Below, in pieces: positions 15,019-19,870 of a DNA stretch of 19,870 nucleotides (its first letter is position 1; every line of letters starts with the position of its first letter). The notes under the pieces were generated by a model. It saw nothing but the letters and a program-made list of their open reading frames with translations. It did not search any database and was not told where the DNA came from. Made by a program: the position numbers and the translations under genes. The stretch lies in contig DATKBV010000200.1 in the NCBI GenBank assembly GCA_035513655.1, forward strand, positions 1-19,870. The letters run 5' to 3'. The DNA comes from GCA-2726245 sp035513655. Its GTDB lineage: Bacteria; Planctomycetota; Planctomycetia; Pirellulales; Pirellulaceae.

Positions 15019-16941
15019 ATGAAAGGTGATTCCGTGGAACGCTGGGTGACACAAGACTCCAGCGACTTGTACGACGTGGCACGTTGGGGGAAGGGTTACT
15101 TCTCCATCTCGGACGGCGGCACGCTGTTGGTACATCCGAATCGCGATCCCAAGCGGTCGATCGACATGAAGGAGCTAGTCGACCGCCTCCAAATGCGCGG
15201 AATGGATCTGCCGATTCTGTTTCGTTTTAATGGGATTTTACGCGATCGCATGCACGAAATCGCCGCCGCCTTCTCACGAGCGATCGCGGACCACGATTAT
15301 CAAGGCAATTACTCGTGTGTGTATCCGATTAAAGTGAATCAACAGCGGCAAGTGGTCGAAAAAATCGTCGAGTATGGCCGTGAACTCGGCTTCGGGCTGG
15401 AAGCCGGCAGCAAACCGGAGTTGCTCGCAGTCGTCGCCATGACGGACGCCGATACACCGATTATCTGCAACGGCTTCAAGGATGCCGAGTTCATCGAGAT
15501 GGCGATGTTCGCGCAGAAGATCGGGCGGCGCGTGATCCCTGTTGTCGAGAAATACACCGAACTGGAAATGATCTTGAAGTATGCCGAGAAAGTAGGCGTC
15601 CGGCCACAAATTGGCATGCGCGTCAAGCTGGCAGCCCGCGGCTCGGGGCGTTGGCAAAGTTCCGGCGGCTTTCGGTCCAAGTTCGGCCTGACGGTGAGCG
15701 AGGTGCTGCGCGGTGCCCAGGAACTCGAGTCGCGGGGAATGTCCGATTGTTTCAAGTTGTTGCATTTTCATCTCGGCAGCCAGATCACGAACATTCGACA
15801 CATCAAGAGCGCGCTGACCGAAGCGGGCCGCATCTACAGCGACCTCGTCAAACGGGGCGCGGGACTCGAATTCGTCGACGTCGGGGGAGGGCTCGGCGTG
15901 GATTACGACGGGTCGCAAACGAACTTCGAGTCGAGTGTGAACTATACGCTGCAAGAGTATGCCAACGACGTTGTCTACCACCTGCACACCGTCTGCGAAG
16001 ACGCGGGCGTGCCGCATCCGAACATCATCTCGGAGAGCGGGCGAGCCATCGCGGCTTATCATGCCGCGCTGGTCTTCGGCGTTCTCGGAGTCGCCGGGCA
16101 AGGGAACGGCGAGACGATTCCGGATGCGTTCCCCGAAGAGTTTGAACAGCCGCTGCACACTTTGCTCGAAACCTATAAAAGAATCGTGCCCCGCAATCTC
16201 TTGGAGAGCTTTCACGACGCACAGCAAGCGCTGGATATGGCGATGAACCTGTTCGCCGCCGGCTACCTGCCACTCGATCAACGCAGTACTGCGGAGACTT
16301 TGTTCTGGGCCATCTGCCGCAAGCTGCGTGACCACGTTCGCGAGTTGGAATATACGCCGGACGAGCTGAAGGGACTCGATCGGATGCTGTCGGACACGTA
16401 TTTTTGCAACTTCTCGCTGTTCCAGTCGATGCCCGACAGCTGGGCGATCAAGCAATTATTCCCCGTGATGCCGATCCACCGGCTCGACGAACGGCCGACT
16501 CATCATGCCGTGCTAGGTGACGTTACCTGTGACAGCGACGGCAAGATTGACCAGTTCATCGATTTGCGTGACGTCAAACATTCGCTTCGACTGCACGAGT
16601 TCGATGGGGCACCGTATTGCCTGGGTGCGTTCTTGGTCGGTGCGTATCAGGAAATCCTGGGCGACTTGCACAACTTGTTCGGTGATACAAACACGGTCCA
16701 CGTCGATGTTGCGGAAAATGGCGAAGTCGTCTTTGGCGAACTCGTAAAGGGCGATACCGTGCATGAAGTGCTGCGTTATGTCAGCTTCAATTACATCGAT
16801 CTTATGAACCGGTTGCAGGGGGCTGTCGAAACAGCGGTCCAAAGCGGCTTGCTCGACCACGCCGAAGCGGGACGGTTCGTCAAGTTTTATGAAGCCGCGC
16901 TGCACGGTTACACGTATCTCGAAGAACCGCAGGAGCATTGA
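15019..16941 (+). CDS. speA: Biosynthetic arginine decarboxylase (PLP-dependent)
   Basis: This 640-aa enzyme converts arginine to agmatine, the first step of the agmatine route to putrescine and spermidine. It is the fold III (alanine-racemase-like) SpeA type, with an N-terminal W-x-x-x-x-S-x-x-L-Y-x-V-x-x-W-G-x-G-Y-F block. The PLP lysine is K105 in YPIKVNQQ (102-109); FGLEAGSKPEL, LLHFHLGSQ and VDVGGGLGVDY form the PLP phosphate and substrate sites. The catalytic Cys is C504 in GDVTCDSDG (500-508). Length and motif order match the family. ATG 15019 is chosen because homology starts almost at once; upstream GGGATTGG is only a weak Shine-Dalgarno. No speB or other polyamine gene is next to it. 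Confidence 0.95.
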   Translation: MKGDSVERWVTQDSSDLYDVARWGKGYFSISDGGTLLVHPNRDPKRSIDMKELVDRLQMRGMDLPILFRFNGILRDRMHEIAAAFSRAIADHDYQGNYSCVYPIKVNQQRQVVEKIVEYGRELGFGLEAGSKPELLAVVAMTDADTPIICNGFKDAEFIEMAMFAQKIGRRVIPVVEKYTELEMILKYAEKVGVRPQIGMRVKLAARGSGRWQSSGGFRSKFGLTVSEVLRGAQELESRGMSDCFKLLHFHLGSQITNIRHIKSALTEAGRIYSDLVKRGAGLEFVDVGGGLGVDYDGSQTNFESSVNYTLQEYANDVVYHLHTVCEDAGVPHPNIISESGRAIAAYHAALVFGVLGVAGQGNGETIPDAFPEEFEQPLHTLLETYKRIVPRNLLESFHDAQQALDMAMNLFAAGYLPLDQRSTAETLFWAICRKLRDHVRELEYTPDELKGLDRMLSDTYFCNFSLFQSMPDSWAIKQLFPVMPIHRLDERPTHHAVLGDVTCDSDGKIDQFIDLRDVKHSLRLHEFDGAPYCLGAFLVGAYQEILGDLHNLFGDTNTVHVDVAENGEVVFGELVKGDTVHEVLRYVSFNYIDLMNRLQGAVETAVQSGLLDHAEAGRFVKFYEAALHGYTYLEEPQEH

Positions 16942-17041
16942 CGCACTCGAAGTACGTCACGCTTTCCAGCCTGACCTGTCGGCCTAGACGGGCCAAGAAA
17001 TAGTTTGCCGGCGGGACAGTGGGTAGCCTGTGTCGCTGGCG

Positions 17042-17064
17042 TTTTGATCCGAGACAGATCAAAA
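17042..17064. promoter_or_regulatory. Perfect 8-bp inverted repeat, possible operator or weak terminator
   Basis: TTTTGATC (17042-17049) and GATCAAAA (17057-17064) flank a 7-nt loop, 100 bp after the speA stop and 56 bp before the next start. There is no U-tract after the stem, so it is not a classical terminator; the spacing would suit a dimeric repressor site for the downstream gene. The role is not established. Confidence 0.35.
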
Positions 17065-17120
17065 TGGCATCGCTGACCCGAGCCCAGCTAACGCTTAACC
17101 ATCTTCGAAAGCGAGTGCCG

Positions 17121-19870
17121 ATGTACCGATTGTCTCTACTCCTCGTCGCCTTGTTGTTCGCGGACCTTGAAATGAGGGGTGCGGAAAACCACCAGTTCGA
17201 TATCGCCCTCCAGAAAGGTCGTATCGTCGACGGATCGGGGGCACCGTGGTACGTCGCGGATGTGGGCATTCGAGATGGCAAGATCACAAAGATCGGACAC
17301 ATCGCCGCCGAGGAAGCTGCCACGCTGATCGATGCCAGCGGCTTGATCGTCGCGCCGGGGTTCATCGACATGATGGGTCAGACCGCGACGCCGATGCTGG
17401 ATGATCCGAAAACCGCCATCAATCTACTGACCCAAGGGATCACGACCATCAACGCCGGCGAAGGAGCCTCCGCCGCTCCGCTCACCGAAGCGGAGGCAAT
17501 GACGCGCGGTTGGAGCACGCTGGCCGAGTATTTTCAGCTCGTCGAGTTGAAGGGTTTGCCGGTGAACGTCGTGCAGACGGTCGGTCACACACAAGTCCGT
17601 CGCCTGGTGCTGGGCGAAGTCGATCGGCGACCCAGCGACGAAGAACTGGCTCAAATGCGCTCGCTGGTTCGCGAAGCGATGGAAGCGGGCGCGATCGGTG
17701 TTTCCACGGCGTTGATCTATCCACCAGCGGTTTATGCCCGGACGGAAGAGATTGCGGCGTTGGCCGAGGTGGCTGGAGAATATGGTGGGCGCTACTACAC
17801 ACACATGCGCAACGAAGGCGATCTGCTGTTGGAAGCCATCGACGAGGCGCTCGATATCGGCCGCACCGGCAATACGCCCGTTCACATCTTTCACCTAAAG
17901 GCCGCCGGGCGACAGAACTGGGGCAAGATGCAGCTCGCGATCGCCAAGATCAAAGCCGCCCGAGCCGCGGGCCAGCAAGTTACCGCCGATATCTATCCGT
18001 ATATCAACAACGGGCTCGGCATCACGGCGTTCATCCATCCGCGCCACTTCGGCGAAGGCCAGGGGAAATTGATCGGACGAATCGATGACCCAAACTACCG
18101 CGATGAAATTCGCAAGGAGATGGAAACCACCGGCGGTTGGGAAAACTGGTATCGGCACGTCGGAAATGACTGGGATCGCGTGGTGATCGGTCAAGCCGAA
18201 GACAAACGCTACGCGGATCTCGTCGGGCAAACCGTCGCTGCGATGGCGAAGTCCCGTGACGAAGACCCTTGGGACACGTTCTTCAATCTCGTTCGTACAG
18301 GCGCGTTCGCGCTGCCTCAGAGTATGACCGATGCCAACAAGATATTGGCTATGCAGCAAGAGTTTGTTTCGTTCTGCACCGATGTCGGACCGGCCGGCGG
18401 TTCTCGAATCGCGTCGCATCCGCGCGCGTTCGGGGCGTTCCCACGTTTGCTGTCGCATTATGTTCGAGATCTCGGAGCTATCTCGCTGGAACGAGCCATC
18501 GCGCAAGCCAGTGCCGCCGCGGCGAACGATGTGTTGGCGTTCGATCGCGGTCGAATTGCCGAAGGGCTCGCCGCTGACATCATCGTGTTTGATTACGAGG
18601 CGCTGACCGACAAAGCGACATTCGCGAAGCCGAACGAAGTCGCCGAGGGCATGCGGCATGTGATCGTAAACGGACAACTCGTCCTGCAAGACGGTAAACA
18701 AACCGACGAGCTGCCCGGACGCGTGTTGCGTGGACCCGGCTACCGCGCCGGCACGGCACCTCACGCGGTCTCTGCCGGCGAGTCGGACGGGCGGCTCGAC
18801 AGCTTCGATCGGATGATGCGCGAGTTTGTGGAGCGGCATCGCATCCCCGGTGCTTCCCTGGCAGTCACCGATCAAGGACGAGTCGTCTTTGCTCGCGGAT
18901 ATGGCTACAGCGATGTAGCCACCCATGAGCCAGTCACGACGGACAGCCTGTTCCGTATCGCCAGCATCTCGAAGCCAATCACCGCGGTCGCGGTTCTGCA
19001 ATTGATGGAACAAGGAAAGCTGAAGCTCAACGACAAGGTTCTAGATGTGCTCGATTGCGAATCCGACATCACACAGGCCGGTGATCGTTTCGACGCACGG
19101 CAGCGCGACATCACGATCCGGCATTTGCTCGAACATCGCGGTGGCTGGGATCGAGACATCTCGTTCGATGGGATGTTCCGATCCGTCGAGTTTGCGGCGA
19201 GGCTGGGGCTTTCCGCGCCTGCGGGTCCCGATGCCGTGATCCGCTCGATGCTCGGCCAATCGCTCGATTTCGATCCGGGACACCGCTATGCCTATTCCAA
19301 CTACGGCTACTGCCTGCTAGGCCGCGTGGTCGAAAAGCTGACGGGCCAAAGCTACGAGCAATACGTCCAAGAACACGTTCTCGCACCGCTCGATATCCAT
19401 TCGATGCGGATCGGCAAGACACGTGTCGACGGGCGGCAGTCGGGCGAAGTTCGCTACTACTTTCCCGGCCGTGGTCCTTCGGTTTTTCAAACGGACCTCG
19501 GCCAGGACGTCCCGTGGCCGTATGGCGGCTGGTATCTCGAAGCGATGGACTCGCATGGAGCCTGGCTCGCGTCGGCCACCGATCTGGCGAAATTCGCCGC
19601 CGCGTTCGATGATCCAGAGCATTGCAAGATTTTGTCCGCCGAAAGTATCTCGGCGATGTTCGCACGGCCCCCCGGACTCGCCGGCCATGACGAGGACGGT
19701 GCCGAAACGGCAACGTTTTATTCGCTCGGCTGGTTCAATCGCGCTGTCGGCGAAGGCAAGCAGAACAACTGGCACACCGGCTCGCTGGCCGGAACGGCAA
19801 CGATACTCATCCGTCGTCACGACGGTCGCAACTTCGTCGCACTATTCAATGCCCGCAGCAGCCCTCACGC
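17121..19870 (+). CDS. Secreted N-acyl-D-amino-acid deacylase-like amidohydrolase fused to a serine beta-lactamase-type domain, 3' partial
   Basis: The frame is open from ATG 17121 to the window end (916 residues visible, stop not reached). Residues 1-21 look like a signal peptide (MYRLSLLLVALLFA...). About 25-545 is a D-aminoacylase-type amidohydrolase: VAPGFIDMMGQTATP (77-91), TTINAGEG with E114, YYTHMRNEG with H228, HIFHLKAAG with H258, and FCTDVG with D421. The metal motif HxH usual after PGFID is replaced by MGQT, and the Cys ligand position of classical enzymes is Glu. About 560-916 is a class C beta-lactamase/DD-peptidase-like domain with SISK (S615, K618), YSN (725-727) and HTG (885-887). 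The protein is probably periplasmic and acts on acylated D-amino-acid or peptide substrates; both substrates are inferred. It starts 179 bp after speA, which may be a separate unit. Confidence 0.88.
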   Translation, partial: MYRLSLLLVALLFADLEMRGAENHQFDIALQKGRIVDGSGAPWYVADVGIRDGKITKIGHIAAEEAATLIDASGLIVAPGFIDMMGQTATPMLDDPKTAINLLTQGITTINAGEGASAAPLTEAEAMTRGWSTLAEYFQLVELKGLPVNVVQTVGHTQVRRLVLGEVDRRPSDEELAQMRSLVREAMEAGAIGVSTALIYPPAVYARTEEIAALAEVAGEYGGRYYTHMRNEGDLLLEAIDEALDIGRTGNTPVHIFHLKAAGRQNWGKMQLAIAKIKAARAAGQQVTADIYPYINNGLGITAFIHPRHFGEGQGKLIGRIDDPNYRDEIRKEMETTGGWENWYRHVGNDWDRVVIGQAEDKRYADLVGQTVAAMAKSRDEDPWDTFFNLVRTGAFALPQSMTDANKILAMQQEFVSFCTDVGPAGGSRIASHPRAFGAFPRLLSHYVRDLGAISLERAIAQASAAAANDVLAFDRGRIAEGLAADIIVFDYEALTDKATFAKPNEVAEGMRHVIVNGQLVLQDGKQTDELPGRVLRGPGYRAGTAPHAVSAGESDGRLDSFDRMMREFVERHRIPGASLAVTDQGRVVFARGYGYSDVATHEPVTTDSLFRIASISKPITAVAVLQLMEQGKLKLNDKVLDVLDCESDITQAGDRFDARQRDITIRHLLEHRGGWDRDISFDGMFRSVEFAARLGLSAPAGPDAVIRSMLGQSLDFDPGHRYAYSNYGYCLLGRVVEKLTGQSYEQYVQEHVLAPLDIHSMRIGKTRVDGRQSGEVRYYFPGRGPSVFQTDLGQDVPWPYGGWYLEAMDSHGAWLASATDLAKFAAAFDDPEHCKILSAESISAMFARPPGLAGHDEDGAETATFYSLGWFNRAVGEGKQNNWHTGSLAGTATILIRRHDGRNFVALFNARSSPH

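Noticed and set aside
15274..16455. 393-aa open frame antisense to speA
   Set aside because: The SpeA frame has its full motif set; the antisense translation shows no family pattern.
17895..19013. 372-aa open frame antisense to the fusion gene
   Set aside because: It spans the junction between two well-supported domains on the plus strand and has no recognisable motif.

Overview
The window reads as a stretch of planctomycete chromosome, most likely Pirellulales or a relative. I infer this from gene content: lipid A and heptose genes (lpxD, lpxI, hldE), a tagaturonate-epimerase-family protein, a secreted amidohydrolase/beta-lactamase fusion, and palindromic repeats of planctomycete type between genes. 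No rRNA, tRNA, CRISPR array, intact transposase or phage gene was seen. Taxonomy is an inference, since no marker gene is present.

Layout. (1) 1-2247, plus strand: a sugar-isomerisation cassette of three genes with gaps of about 33 bp. They are a D-tagatose 3-epimerase-type TIM-barrel enzyme (cut at its 5' end), a UxaE-family epimerase and an RbsD/FucU-type mutarotase. It ends at a MITE-like palindrome. (2) 2386-5082: a deoxyhypusine-synthase-like protein (minus) divergent from bifunctional hldE (plus), then a near-perfect hairpin between convergent genes. (3) 5182-6948, minus strand: an acyl-CoA-dehydrogenase-like flavoprotein followed by cysC (APS kinase). (4) 6949-7446: a 498-bp intergenic region dominated by a nested perfect inverted repeat. 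(5) 7447-9645, plus: alpha-glucan phosphorylase, convergent with a 9-bp gap to (6) an ABC-F ATPase (9655-11433, minus). Upstream of it on the same strand lie lpxI and lpxD (11635-13588), consecutive lipid A steps. (7) 13790-13881: a second, internally deleted copy of the region 1 element, abutting the stop codon of an unrecognised 293-aa protein (13879-14760, minus). (8) 15019-16941, plus: speA, biosynthetic arginine decarboxylase. (9) 17121 to the end, plus: an exported D-aminoacylase-like amidohydrolase fused to a serine beta-lactamase-type domain, running off the window.

How the genes fit together. LpxD and LpxI act in lipid A assembly, HldE makes the ADP-heptose precursor of the LPS core, GlgP degrades storage glucan, CysC makes PAPS and SpeA starts polyamine synthesis. 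These are mostly housekeeping or envelope functions. The less ordinary material is the fusion protein with an altered metal site, the three-epimerase cassette, the DHS-like gene beside hldE, the ACAD-like protein without the usual catalytic glutamate position, and three classes of intergenic palindrome. Two copies of one palindrome supply the stop codon of the adjacent gene.
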